10,338 nucleotides of DNA from assembly GCA_029777145.1 (NCBI GenBank), contig JAKOSS010000620.1, positions 1-10,338 of the forward strand. The letters run 5' to 3'. Positions 1 to 6,605 of this stretch are shown here, piece by piece (the first letter of the stretch is position 1; each line of letters starts with the position of its first letter). This DNA comes from Acidobacteriota bacterium (GTDB lineage Bacteria; Acidobacteriota; Blastocatellia; Pyrinomonadales; Pyrinomonadaceae). The notes beneath the pieces are model-generated. The model was not told the DNA's origin, made no database searches, and saw only the letters and a program-made list of their open reading frames with translations. Position numbers and translations under genes: made by a program.

Positions 1-39
1 CGCGAACTGCGCCAGTCAACGATCATCGAAGAGACGTAA
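1..39 (+). CDS. C-terminal end of an unidentified upstream gene (partial)
   Basis: The first 13 codons are open in frame 1 and end in TAA at 37-39, giving the peptide RELRQSTIIEET. Its charged, GC-rich codons look like those of the neighbouring genes, and the next gene starts 54 bp downstream on the same strand. The fragment is too short to assign a family, and an open frame of this length could also be chance. The call rests mainly on its position directly before ispD. Confidence 0.4.
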   Translation, partial: RELRQSTIIEET

Positions 40-40
40 G

Positions 41-61
41 TGGTTAGTTGTTAATTGTTCG
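41..61 (+). repeat. Degenerate 7-bp tandem repeat upstream of ispD
   Basis: Three consecutive heptamers can be read as TGGTTAG, TTGTTAA and TTGTTCG. They are imperfect and would mean little alone. They are listed because two clear heptamer arrays occur at 4904-4986 in another same-strand gap of this window. Confidence 0.3.
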
Positions 62-92
62 GTCATTCCGACGAACTTGACTAAACACATCA

Positions 93-767
93 ATGAACAC
101 CGCTATCATTGTCGCCGCCGGGACGGGTTCGCGTTTCGGCGGCGAAACTCCAAAACAATTCCTTGAGATCGGCGGGAAACCGTTGCTCGTGCATGCGATC
201 GGGCGCTTTGAATCGAGTTCCGAGATCAAGGCGATCGTGGTCGTCCTGGCGCATGATCGGGTGACCGAATACTCCGAATACCTGCGCGGATCGGGAATCA
301 CAAAACTGCGTGCCGTTGTGGCCGGCGGCGCGACGCGCGCGGCATCCGTCCAAAACGGACTGCACGCGATCGATTGGAATTGTCCGGTCGTCGCGGTACA
401 TGACGGCGCGCGGCCGCTCGTCACCGCCGACGAGATCGACAGGACAGTCAGGGCGGCAGCGGAACACGGTGCGGCTTGCCTCGCGACGACTGTCACCGAC
501 ACGATCAAGGAGGTCTCGGATGGATTGATCGAAGGCACGATCGATCGAGCGACGCTGAGACGCGCGCTGACGCCGCAGGCGTTCAGGAAGGAGATCCTCG
601 AAATGGCATTCTCGGGTGTCGATCTTTCGGAGTCGGTAACGGACGAGTGCTTTCTCGTCGAACGGATCGGGATCGAGATCGCCGTCGTTGAAGGCAGTCC
701 GCGCAATATCAAGGTCACGACGCCTGACGACCTGCGGATCGCCGAACTCTTTTTGACGGAATCCTAA
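93..767 (+). CDS. ispD: 2-C-methyl-D-erythritol 4-phosphate cytidylyltransferase
   Basis: This cytosolic enzyme transfers CMP from CTP to MEP, giving CDP-ME, the third step of the MEP isoprenoid pathway. The 224 residues match the family's usual length of about 230. The nucleotide-binding loop AAGTGSRFGGETPKQ lies at residues 8-22, with R14 and K21 in the places of E. coli R20 and K27. HDGARP is at 103-108, DRATLRRALTPQAF begins at 151 with R152 equivalent to E. coli R157, and NIKVTTPDDL near 205-214 supplies K207, equivalent to K213. All expected catalytic positions are present. The ATG at 93 sits directly before the conserved N-terminal strand, but no clear Shine-Dalgarno precedes it. ispF follows after 4 bp, so the two are almost certainly co-transcribed. 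Confidence 0.97.
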   Translation: MNTAIIVAAGTGSRFGGETPKQFLEIGGKPLLVHAIGRFESSSEIKAIVVVLAHDRVTEYSEYLRGSGITKLRAVVAGGATRAASVQNGLHAIDWNCPVVAVHDGARPLVTADEIDRTVRAAAEHGAACLATTVTDTIKEVSDGLIEGTIDRATLRRALTPQAFRKEILEMAFSGVDLSESVTDECFLVERIGIEIAVVEGSPRNIKVTTPDDLRIAELFLTES

Positions 768-771
768 TGCT

Positions 772-1245
772 ATGCGAATCGGATACGGAAATGACATTCA
801 CCGACTTGTAGCCGGGCGCCCGCTGATCATCGGCGGCGTGGCGGTTCCTTCCGAAAAGGGTGCCGCCGGTCATTCCGATGCCGATGCGCTGACGCACGCC
901 GTGACAGACGCGATCCTCGGCGCGATCGCCGACGGCGACATCGGCAGCCACTTCTCCGACAAGGACGAGCGATGGAAAGGAGCTGACAGTTTCGTCTTCC
1001 TGCGTGAGGCAGCGCGACTGATGCGCGCAAAAGGCTTCGAGATCGGTAACGTCGATTCGACGATCAGTCTGGAGAGCCCGAAGCTGAGACCGTACATCGA
1101 CGGGATGCGGTCGAACATCGCAACGGCGCTGGGATCGTCGCTCGAGAACGTTTCGGTCAAGGCGAAAACCGGCGAAGGCTTGGACGCCGTCGGCGAGGGC
1201 CGCGCGATCAGAGTCGAGGCCGTGGTGCTCCTCAAATCTGCTTGA
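772..1245 (+). CDS. ispF: 2-C-methyl-D-erythritol 2,4-cyclodiphosphate synthase
   Basis: This enzyme cyclises CDP-ME-2-phosphate to MEcPP with loss of CMP, the fifth MEP step. It works as a trimer with a divalent metal site. The 157 residues are standard length. GNDIHRL at 6-12 supplies metal ligands D8 and H10, and GHSDADALTHAV from 33 supplies H42, the same numbers as in E. coli. DIGSHFSDKDERWKGADS at 56-73 and NVDSTI at 93-98 are also typical. The cytidine-side T133 and E135 are kept. The usual GRGEG near 141-145 reads GEGRA here, so the charges at 142 and 144 are exchanged. The gene starts 4 bp after the ispD stop with no strong Shine-Dalgarno, which suggests translational coupling. It is separate from ispD, not the fused ispDF seen in some bacteria. 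Confidence 0.97.
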   Translation: MRIGYGNDIHRLVAGRPLIIGGVAVPSEKGAAGHSDADALTHAVTDAILGAIADGDIGSHFSDKDERWKGADSFVFLREAARLMRAKGFEIGNVDSTISLESPKLRPYIDGMRSNIATALGSSLENVSVKAKTGEGLDAVGEGRAIRVEAVVLLKSA

Positions 1246-1272
1246 AGTAAAAACTACAAAACGGTTTTTAGC

Positions 1273-1335
1273 CGCGGATTGCGCGGATTTACACGGATTG
1301 TTTCAGGCATTCTACGCGATATTCGCCAAATTCGT
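1273..1335. repeat. Phased degenerate short repeats (CGCGGATT / ATTCG type)
   Basis: The gap after ispF holds CGCGGATT at 1273-1280 and 1282-1289 and CACGGATT at 1292-1299, a spacing of 9-10 bp. ATTCG then appears at 1321 and 1330, again 9 bp apart, with CGTGGCCA after it. The pattern resembles degenerate intergenic repeats known from many bacterial genomes, but no mobile-element gene or target duplication is visible. Function is unknown. Confidence 0.4.
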
Positions 1336-1356
1336 GGCCATCCGATTTCCGGTTGC

Positions 1357-1390
1357 AAAAAGGGCTCCAGCCAAGTCGGCTGAAGCCCTT
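1357..1390 (-). terminator. Intrinsic terminator of the 1414-1947 gene
   Basis: Read on the minus strand, AAGGGCTTCAGCC (1390-1378), a 5-nt loop and GGCTGGAGCCCTT (1372-1360) form a 13-bp stem. It has one G-U pair and is followed directly by further Ts. It begins 23 bp after the stop of the minus-strand gene. On the plus strand no T run follows the stem, so it is unlikely to terminate ispF. Confidence 0.85.
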
Positions 1391-1413
1391 CGATCATAGG
1401 ATCCGCATATTGT

Positions 1414-1947
1414 TTAGTACGGCGTGACATCCGCGCCGTTTTCACGGGCCAGACGGATCACGACGTCCCACGTCTTCGAGATCTCCTTGTTATACGCCCG
1501 TTGCTTGGCGTTGAACACGTCGGGATCGACCCGCCGGTCGCGATTCAGCTCAAGATAATCGGAATAATTCTTCCAGGCCTTCATGTGCGCGTTCCATGCT
1601 TCGACGAAATCGCGCGGAAAGGCATCCGTGTTCATTGAAGACGACGTTTCGTAATAATCACTCACTGAGTCGGCCCAAGTGGCCGAGACGAGGTTACCGT
1701 CAACTAAATCCGTTGAGCGATCATCGCCGTTTGACTTGTCCTGATCGATGAACTGCTCAAGCCGCGATGCGAGCTTCGGTTTCTTCGGGTGTTTTCTGCG
1801 ATCGCAAGAATACTCACGGACCGGAAGCGGCGCCACCTGGACGACCGGAACATACGGCGCCGGAAACAGGATGCGCACCAAACCTGCGGAAAAAACAAAA
1901 GCCACCGCGAACGCGATCAAACCGTATACTGTCCTTGAATTCTTCAT
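1414..1947 (-). CDS. Hypothetical membrane-anchored protein, 177 aa
   Basis: I do not recognise a family. Residues 7-28 form one hydrophobic segment after a short basic start (MKNSR), so the protein is probably anchored in the inner membrane by its N terminus, with the rest outside the cytoplasm. An uncleaved signal peptide is the alternative reading. A proline-rich stretch (29-44) leads to one Cys (C48) and a basic patch, CDRRKHPKKPK. The rest is polar and predicted helical, rich in Trp, Tyr and Asn from about 90 to 165. The start is supported by GGGAGGT (plus-strand 1959-1965) about 11 nt upstream. The gene is monocistronic: it faces ispF, is divergent from the phosphorylase gene, and has its own terminator. 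Codon use is less GC-biased than in the metabolic genes around it. Confidence 0.75.
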   Translation of the reverse strand: MKNSRTVYGLIAFAVAFVFSAGLVRILFPAPYVPVVQVAPLPVREYSCDRRKHPKKPKLASRLEQFIDQDKSNGDDRSTDLVDGNLVSATWADSVSDYYETSSSMNTDAFPRDFVEAWNAHMKAWKNYSDYLELNRDRRVDPDVFNAKQRAYNKEISKTWDVVIRLARENGADVTPY

Positions 1948-2018
1948 TGCTGCTTACAACCTCCCAAAAAACTGGACCTAAATTATCTCCCAACTGACTC
2001 CCAAAAGGGAACATTAAT

Positions 2019-2057
2019 TTGACGAATTTCCGGCCAAAATTTGCTAAAGTCTAGCTG
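2019..2057 (+). promoter_or_regulatory. Candidate promoter of the nucleoside operon, possibly leaderless
   Basis: TTGACG at 2019-2024 is a good -35 match. A plausible -10, TAAAGT, lies at 2045-2050, with 4 of 6 consensus bases and a long spacer of 20. A shorter 17-bp spacer gives only the poor TGCTAA. If TAAAGT is used, transcription would begin at about 2057, one base before the ATG at 2058. No Shine-Dalgarno lies between them. Confidence 0.35.
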
Positions 2058-3374
2058 ATGACTCCACAAGACCTGATCCGCAAAAAGCGAGACGGCGCCC
2101 GGTTCACAGAAAACGACATCGAAACCTTCATCAACGGCGTCAGCGACGGCAGTTGGGCCGATTATCAGATCACGGCTCTCGTGATGGCGATGTTCATCCA
2201 CGGGCTGAATCTGACCGAGCAAAGCGCGCTTGTACGTGCGATGCTGCATTCGGGCGAAACGTTGGATTTCAGTGATGTCGATGCGCCGAAAGCCGACAAA
2301 CATTCGACCGGTGGCGTCGGCGACAAGACCTCGCTGATCATCGCTCCGCTCGCGGCAGCCTGCGGCGTCGCCGTTCCGATGATCTCCGGACGCGGGCTCG
2401 GACATACCGGCGGCACGCTCGACAAACTCGAATCGATTCCCGGTTACAACGTCCGGTTGACCAAGCCGCAGATCAAGCAAGTCCTTAAGAAATGCGGGTT
2501 TGCGCTCGCGGGACAGACAAAGAAACTGGTGCCTGCGGACCGCAAACTCTATGCCTTGCGTGATGCGTGTGCGATGGTCGAATCGGTCCCGCTGATCGTC
2601 GCGTCGATCATGTCCAAGAAACTGGCGGAAGGTTTGGACGCGCTCGTGCTCGACGTCAAGACCGGCAACGGCGCATTCATGGACACCCTCTGGGACGCCC
2701 GTGTGCTCGCCAAATATCTGGTCGCCGCCGGAAAGGATTTCGGCGTCAACACCGAGGCTGTGATCTCCGACATGAACCAGCCGCTCGGACGGTTTGCGGG
2801 CAACGCACTGGAAGTTTTCGAGTGTCTCAACATCATGCGCGGAGAGGTCGATGAACTGTCGCAGCCAACATTGGACCTGTCAATCGAACTGACGGCGAGG
2901 ATTCTCGTACTTACGGGAGTCGAGTCCGATTTCGAGGCCGCCTGCGCGAAGTGTCTCGACAAGATCTGGGACGGAAGCGCGCTCGAGAAGTTCCGCGAGA
3001 ACATCGCGTTGCAGAAAGGCGATCCTTCGATCTGCGACGATCCCGGCAAGTTGCTCGAGAAGGGCATCAAGCGGATCGACCTTGTGGCAAATGAATCGGG
3101 TTTCGTAACCGAGATCGAAACGCGCGCGGTCGGCGCGGCAATCTGCGAGATCGGCGGCGGACGCGTCAAGGCCGAGGACGGGATCGACTACGCGGTCGGT
3201 CTCGAATGCAAATCGAAGCTCGGCGACGAGATCTCGAAAGGCGACGTTCTTGGAACCGTTTATTGCAGGTCGAAGTCGCAGTTCGACGCGATTGGCGAAA
3301 AACTCCGCAATGCGTATAGAATAGGCGGGGAAAAACCGAAGAATTTGGGATTGATACGCGAGGTGGTTGAATAG
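2058..3374 (+). CDS. pdp: Pyrimidine-nucleoside phosphorylase (thymidine phosphorylase family)
   Basis: The enzyme splits thymidine, deoxyuridine and probably uridine with phosphate into free base and (deoxy)ribose-1-phosphate, in the cytosol as a dimer. The 438 residues fit the family (about 433-440). An N-terminal helical domain covers about 1-65. KHSTGGVGDKTS at 81-92 is the phosphate-binding loop, and the family signature SGRGLGHTGGTLDKLESIPG spans 110-129. R168, S183 and K187 stand where base-binding residues are found in Geobacillus-type enzymes. A C-terminal PYNP-type domain runs from about 345 to 420. Length and numbering favour the broad-specificity Pdp type over strict DeoA, but this is an inference; deoA is the alternative symbol. 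It heads an operon with a BMP-type nucleoside transporter, which fits a salvage role. The next gene starts 2 bp after its stop. Confidence 0.95.
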   Translation: MTPQDLIRKKRDGARFTENDIETFINGVSDGSWADYQITALVMAMFIHGLNLTEQSALVRAMLHSGETLDFSDVDAPKADKHSTGGVGDKTSLIIAPLAAACGVAVPMISGRGLGHTGGTLDKLESIPGYNVRLTKPQIKQVLKKCGFALAGQTKKLVPADRKLYALRDACAMVESVPLIVASIMSKKLAEGLDALVLDVKTGNGAFMDTLWDARVLAKYLVAAGKDFGVNTEAVISDMNQPLGRFAGNALEVFECLNIMRGEVDELSQPTLDLSIELTARILVLTGVESDFEAACAKCLDKIWDGSALEKFRENIALQKGDPSICDDPGKLLEKGIKRIDLVANESGFVTEIETRAVGAAICEIGGGRVKAEDGIDYAVGLECKSKLGDEISKGDVLGTVYCRSKSQFDAIGEKLRNAYRIGGEKPKNLGLIREVVE

Positions 3375-3376
3375 CT

Positions 3377-3847
3377 TTGCTTCGGAAGGCGTTATTTGGG
3401 ATTGGCGTTTTGGTCCTTTCTGCCGGCCTGTTTGCGGTCTATTCGTGGAAAGTTAACCTGACGATCGCGAGATGCCTCCTAACCGGCGGGCGGCTCGTGA
3501 CAAATCGCGTGTCCGGAAGTGTGTTCGTCGATGACATTGAAAGGCCTGACGCAAAGCTGTTCCGTCCTGAAACCGGAGAACTTCTGATCTATTTCTCTGA
3601 CGACGAGGTCTGGGTCGTAAACGATAACATTGTGGACGTTGGTCGGACGTTTGGTGACGGACGCTTCGATCTGGTTTTTGGGCGGTTGCTGTTTCAATCG
3701 GATTTGGGGCGAAATTATGCTTTCGCCCGCAGCCACAAATGGGAAATAAATCCGAGATTGGTTATCGACGGCTCCAATATTTCCTTTGAGGTTCCGTCAG
3801 ATCGTGAAGGACGCATTGTCCATTATCGTATCGAATTGCAAAACTAA
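3377..3847 (+). CDS. Hypothetical membrane-anchored protein, 156 aa, TTG start
   Basis: I do not recognise a family. The frame opens with TTG at 3377, preceded by GAGGTGG (3360-3366) about 10 nt upstream, which makes this start convincing. Residues 5-23 are hydrophobic after MLRK, giving a membrane anchor or signal peptide with no lipobox. The rest is a mainly beta, charged domain: short strands such as ELLIYFSDDEVWVVNDN (about 68-84), then RFDLVFGRLLF, and a C-terminal strand IVHYRIEL. Its job may lie on the outer face of the inner membrane. It sits 2 bp after the phosphorylase stop and overlaps the BMP lipoprotein start by 1 nt (TAATG at 3845-3849), so it is translated as part of the nucleoside operon. 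Whether it serves the transporter is unknown. Confidence 0.75.
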   Translation: MLRKALFGIGVLVLSAGLFAVYSWKVNLTIARCLLTGGRLVTNRVSGSVFVDDIERPDAKLFRPETGELLIYFSDDEVWVVNDNIVDVGRTFGDGRFDLVFGRLLFQSDLGRNYAFARSHKWEINPRLVIDGSNISFEVPSDREGRIVHYRIELQN

Positions 3848-4899
3848 TGTTTCGAACAATATCAACACTGATCGTTATTTCCTTGGCAGCCGTTTTTCTG
3901 TCGTCATGCGGCACGAAGATCGAGGCCGAGCGGCAGTGCAATGTCAAGGTCGGGATCGTCTTCGACATCGGTGGGAAGAACGATCGCTCGTTCAACGCGG
4001 CGGCTTGGGAAGGCGTTCGGCGCGCTGAAAAGGATCTCAACATCTGTCTTTACGACGTCGAGCCGGGCAATCCGGTTTCGATCGAACCGGCGATGCGCGC
4101 TTTCGCCGAGCGCGACTTCGATCTCATCATCGGCGTCGGATTCGCGCAGGGGCCGATCATGCAGCGGGTCGCGGACGATTATCCGAACATCAAGTTTGCG
4201 ATCGTCGACGGCGTGATCTTCGAGGCCGACGGCAAGACGCCGAAGAAGAACGTCGCTTCGCTCGTATTCCGCGAGCACGAAGGATCGTATCTCGTCGGGA
4301 TGATCGCGGCTTCGAAATCGAAATCGGGCGTGCTCGGATTCGTCGGCGGTATGGACATTCCGCTGATCCACAAATTCGAAACCGGCTACGAGGAAGGCGC
4401 GCGTTCCGTGAATCCGAACATCAAGGTGCTCGACAACTATGTCGGCGTGACCGATGCCGCGTGGAACAATCCCGGCAAGGGCAAGGAATTGGCGCTCTCG
4501 CAGATAAATCAGGGCGCGGACGTGATTTTCACGGCGGCCGGGAACTCGGGCCTCGGCGCATTTGACGCCGTCGAACAATACGGCAAGAACGATCAGGGCG
4601 AGGCGAACAAGTTCGTGATCGGCGTCGATTCGAACCAGAACGGAGTCAAACCCGGGTTCGTGCTGACATCGATGGTCAAACGAGTGGACAACGCCGTTTA
4701 CGACGTCGTCAAGGAAGTCGTCCAGGGCAAGTTCGCCGGCGGTTTCCACGTTTTCGGTCTCGACAAGGACGGCGTCGCGTACGCGATCGACGACAACAAC
4801 AAGGCGCTGATTCCGCCTGATGTGATCGTTGCGGTTGAAGAAGCCAAGAAAAAGATCGTCGCCGGCCAGATCACAGTCACGGATGCGATGGCCAAGTAA
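3847..4899 (+). CDS. BMP/PnrA-family nucleoside ABC transporter substrate-binding lipoprotein
   Basis: This is the extracytoplasmic receptor of an ABC importer in the Bmp/Med/PnrA family, whose characterised members bind nucleosides. A lipoprotein signal peptide ends in the lipobox LSSC with the lipidated Cys at C21. The mature part begins with VGIVFDIGGKNDRSFN at 35-50, typical of the family including D40, D46, F49 and N50. Further family blocks are GFVGGMDIPLIHKFETGYEEG (about 164-184, two-lobed fold hinge region), NPGKGKELALSQINQGADVIF and VIGVDSNQN with D261, then K278. At 350 residues the length is normal. The ATG overlaps the previous stop by 1 nt and there is no separate Shine-Dalgarno, so translation is probably coupled. 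The adjoining phosphorylase points to pyrimidine nucleosides as substrate, which is inferred. Confidence 0.92.
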   Translation: MFRTISTLIVISLAAVFLSSCGTKIEAERQCNVKVGIVFDIGGKNDRSFNAAAWEGVRRAEKDLNICLYDVEPGNPVSIEPAMRAFAERDFDLIIGVGFAQGPIMQRVADDYPNIKFAIVDGVIFEADGKTPKKNVASLVFREHEGSYLVGMIAASKSKSGVLGFVGGMDIPLIHKFETGYEEGARSVNPNIKVLDNYVGVTDAAWNNPGKGKELALSQINQGADVIFTAAGNSGLGAFDAVEQYGKNDQGEANKFVIGVDSNQNGVKPGFVLTSMVKRVDNAVYDVVKEVVQGKFAGGFHVFGLDKDGVAYAIDDNNKALIPPDVIVAVEEAKKKIVAGQITVTDAMAK

Positions 4900-4903
4900 T
4901 TTG

Positions 4904-4930
4904 CGATTTTCGATTTTCGATTTGCGATTG
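4904..4930 (+). repeat. 7-bp tandem repeat array 1 (CGATTTT)
   Basis: CGATTTT occurs at 4904-4910 and 4911-4917, then CGATTTG at 4918-4924 and a partial CGATTG at 4925-4930. It begins 4 bp after the stop of the lipoprotein gene. Being AT-rich, it stands out from its surroundings. Confidence 0.75.
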
Positions 4931-4948
4931 CCGTTAAGCGAGGCAACT

Positions 4949-4986
4949 GACCACCGACCACTGACCACCGACCACTGACCACGGAC
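4949..4986 (+). repeat. 7-bp tandem repeat array 2 (GACCACN)
   Basis: Five perfect-phase heptamers alternate GACCACC, GACCACT, GACCACC, GACCACT and GACCACG from 4949 to 4983, followed by a partial GAC to 4986. Only AA separates it from the ATG of the ATPase gene, so the array occupies the place of a ribosome binding site. The higher-order period is 14 bp. It resembles the short tandemly repeated heptamers known from cyanobacterial and other genomes. Confidence 0.85.
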
Positions 4987-4988
4987 AA

Positions 4989-6479
4989 ATGCTGGAACTC
5001 AAAAACATAACGAAAACATTCGGAAACGTCGTTGCCAATGACGATGTTTCGATCTCCGTTGAAAAGGGAACCATCCACGCGATCGTCGGCGAGAACGGCG
5101 CCGGAAAATCGACGATCATGCGGATCGCGTACGGTTTCTACAGCGCCGATTCCGGCTCGATCGAATACGGCGGAAAACCGGTCTCGATCGACAACCCGCA
5201 CGACGCGATCGCGCTCGGCATCGGCATGGTGCACCAACATTTCATGCTGGTTGACACGATGACCGTCGGCGAGAACATCATACTCGGCGCCGAAGGCGGC
5301 AATCAGGCGAGCATTGACTGGCGAAAAGCGAATTCCGATATTCGAAAGCTTTCTGATGAACTGAAGCTGAACATCGATCCGCACGCGATGATCGAAGATC
5401 TTTCGGTCGGCGAGCAGCAGCGGGTCGAATTGATGAAGGCGCTTTACCGGAAGGCGGAATTCCTGATTCTCGACGAACCGACGGCCGTCCTTTCGCCGCA
5501 GGAAGTCGAGGATTTTTTCAACATTCTCCGTCGGATGCGCGAGCAGGGCAAAACGATCGTTATCATCACGCACAAGCTCGAGGAAGTGCTCGCGATATCG
5601 GACGACGTCACGGTGATGCGCGACGGCAAGGTTGTCGGGCGCGTCAAAACGGCCGAAACGAACGCCAAGGAACTGGCGCGGATGATCGTCGGGCGCGATG
5701 TTCTGCTGCGCGTCGAGAAGACGGCCGCGAACCCGAAGAGTGCGGTTCTTTCGGCCACGGACGTAAAGGTCGCCGGGAAGCACGGACTTGCGGTGGAGGG
5801 CGTCTCGTTTGAAGTTCGATCGGGCGAGATCGTCGGGATCGCCGGCATTGAGGGGAACGGGCAGTCGGAATTGATCGAGGCGATCGCCGGGTTGACACCG
5901 ATTCTGTCGGGCTCGGTCAAGTTTGAAGGTAGAGAGATTTCGAATCTCGACGTCAGGCACAGGATCGAGCTCGGAATCGCGCACGTTCCCGAAGACCGTC
6001 ACAAACGCGGATTGCTGTTGGCGTCCGATCTCGCCGAGAATTCGATCCTCGGCGTCCATTACCGTGCGCCGGTTGCCAGTGCAGGGTTTCTCAACCAGGC
6101 GGTGATCGACAAGAAAGTGCGCGGAATCATCGAGAATTTTGACGTCCGCCCGCCCGATCCGACGCTCGCCGCGAAGTCGTTGTCGGGAGGCAACCAGCAA
6201 AAGCTGATCATCGGCCGGGAATTCGACATCAATCCGAAGCTTCTCTTGGTTTCACAGCCGACGCGCGGCGTCGATATCGGCGCGATCGAGTTCATTCACC
6301 GGAAGCTGATCGGTCTGCGCGACGCGGGTTCGGCAGTTTTGCTCGTCTCGGCGGAACTTGAGGAAGTCACCGCGCTTGCCGATCGCCTGCTCGTCGTCCG
6401 TGAAGGCAAGATCGTCGGCGAGGTCGACCCGAAAATCGCGTCGGTCGAAGAGATCGGACTGATGATGACGGGATCGTAG
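4989..6479 (+). CDS. Nucleoside/simple-sugar-type ABC transporter ATPase, two nucleotide-binding domains
   Basis: This ATPase energises import for the BMP lipoprotein encoded just upstream, on the cytoplasmic face of a permease pair. It holds two fused ABC domains, as in RbsA/MglA and the NupO/YufO nucleoside ATPases, and 496 residues is normal. Domain 1 is complete: Walker [10 protein letters not shown] at 34-42, Q-loop Q83, signature LSVGEQQ at 138-144, Walker B FLILDEP at 158-164 and switch H195. Domain 2 is degenerate: the Walker A place reads GIEGNGQSE (286-294) with no Lys, the signature LSGGNQQ is intact at 398-404, and Walker B reads LLLVSQP with no catalytic Glu. The asymmetry is common in this family and is not a sign of decay. 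No Shine-Dalgarno precedes the ATG; heptamer repeats stand there. No permease gene follows, which is unusual. Confidence 0.95.
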   Translation: MLELKNITKTFGNVVANDDVSISVEKGTIHAIVGENGAGKSTIMRIAYGFYSADSGSIEYGGKPVSIDNPHDAIALGIGMVHQHFMLVDTMTVGENIILGAEGGNQASIDWRKANSDIRKLSDELKLNIDPHAMIEDLSVGEQQRVELMKALYRKAEFLILDEPTAVLSPQEVEDFFNILRRMREQGKTIVIITHKLEEVLAISDDVTVMRDGKVVGRVKTAETNAKELARMIVGRDVLLRVEKTAANPKSAVLSATDVKVAGKHGLAVEGVSFEVRSGEIVGIAGIEGNGQSELIEAIAGLTPILSGSVKFEGREISNLDVRHRIELGIAHVPEDRHKRGLLLASDLAENSILGVHYRAPVASAGFLNQAVIDKKVRGIIENFDVRPPDPTLAAKSLSGGNQQKLIIGREFDINPKLLLVSQPTRGVDIGAIEFIHRKLIGLRDAGSAVLLVSAELEEVTALADRLLVVREGKIVGEVDPKIASVEEIGLMMTGS

Positions 6480-6489
6480 CAACGAGTCC

Positions 6490-6600
6490 GTTTGGAGTTC
6501 CGCCTTTAGGCGGCCTTGACGAAAACGTAAACGGGGCGGTAGAAAGTGACTACCTGCCCCGTAACTTTTTGATTGGCCGCCTAAAGGCGGAACTCCAAAC
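6490..6600. repeat. 26-bp perfect inverted repeat, REP-doublet-like element
   Basis: The left arm (6490-6515) and right arm (6575-6600) are exact reverse complements over 26 bp, separated by 59 bp. Each arm also contains its own palindrome, CCGCCTTTAGGCGG or its complement, followed or preceded by GGAACTCCAAAC or GTTTGGAGTTCC. Two palindromes in opposite orientation around a short spacer is the plan of REP doublets (REPIN/BIME), which are dispersed in trans by RAYT transposases. No such gene is in the window. The element fills nearly the whole gap between two convergent genes. Confidence 0.75.
6531..6570 (+). terminator. Intrinsic terminator of the nucleoside operon, possibly bidirectional
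   Basis: ACGGGGCGGTAG (6531-6542) pairs with CTACC-T-GCCCCGT (6550-6562), a 12-bp stem with a single bulged T and a 7-nt loop. It is followed by AAC and five Ts (6566-6570). It lies in the spacer of the REP-doublet-like element. On the minus strand the stem is followed by TTACGTTTT, a weaker T tract, so it may also end the convergent gene. Confidence 0.85.
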
Positions 6601-6605
6601 TATGG

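Noticed and set aside
1..39. Assigning the 5' fragment to a gene often found before ispD, such as a PIN/TRAM or CarD-type gene
   Set aside because: Twelve residues do not match any C terminus I can recall with confidence.
1246..1272. A terminator for ispF formed by AAAAAC and GTTTTT
   Set aside because: The stem would be six mostly A-T pairs with a 9-nt loop and no GC core, too weak to support a call.
4949..4986. The alternating GACCACC/GACCACT units as a CRISPR array
   Set aside because: Units are 7 bp with no spacers and there is no cas gene. It is a simple tandem repeat.
4698..6200. A 500-codon open frame on the minus strand across the ATPase gene, plus others at 3904-4968 and 90-797
   Set aside because: They lie antisense to well-identified genes and arise from the strong codon bias (many GAC, CTC and ATC codons). 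Their translations are rich in Arg and Asp with no domain, and some run through the heptamer repeats.
5840..6470. The second ATPase domain as a decayed or pseudogenised domain
   Set aside because: Loss of the Walker A Lys and Walker B Glu in the second domain is usual in this transporter family, the signature LSGGNQQ is intact and the frame is open to a normal C terminus.
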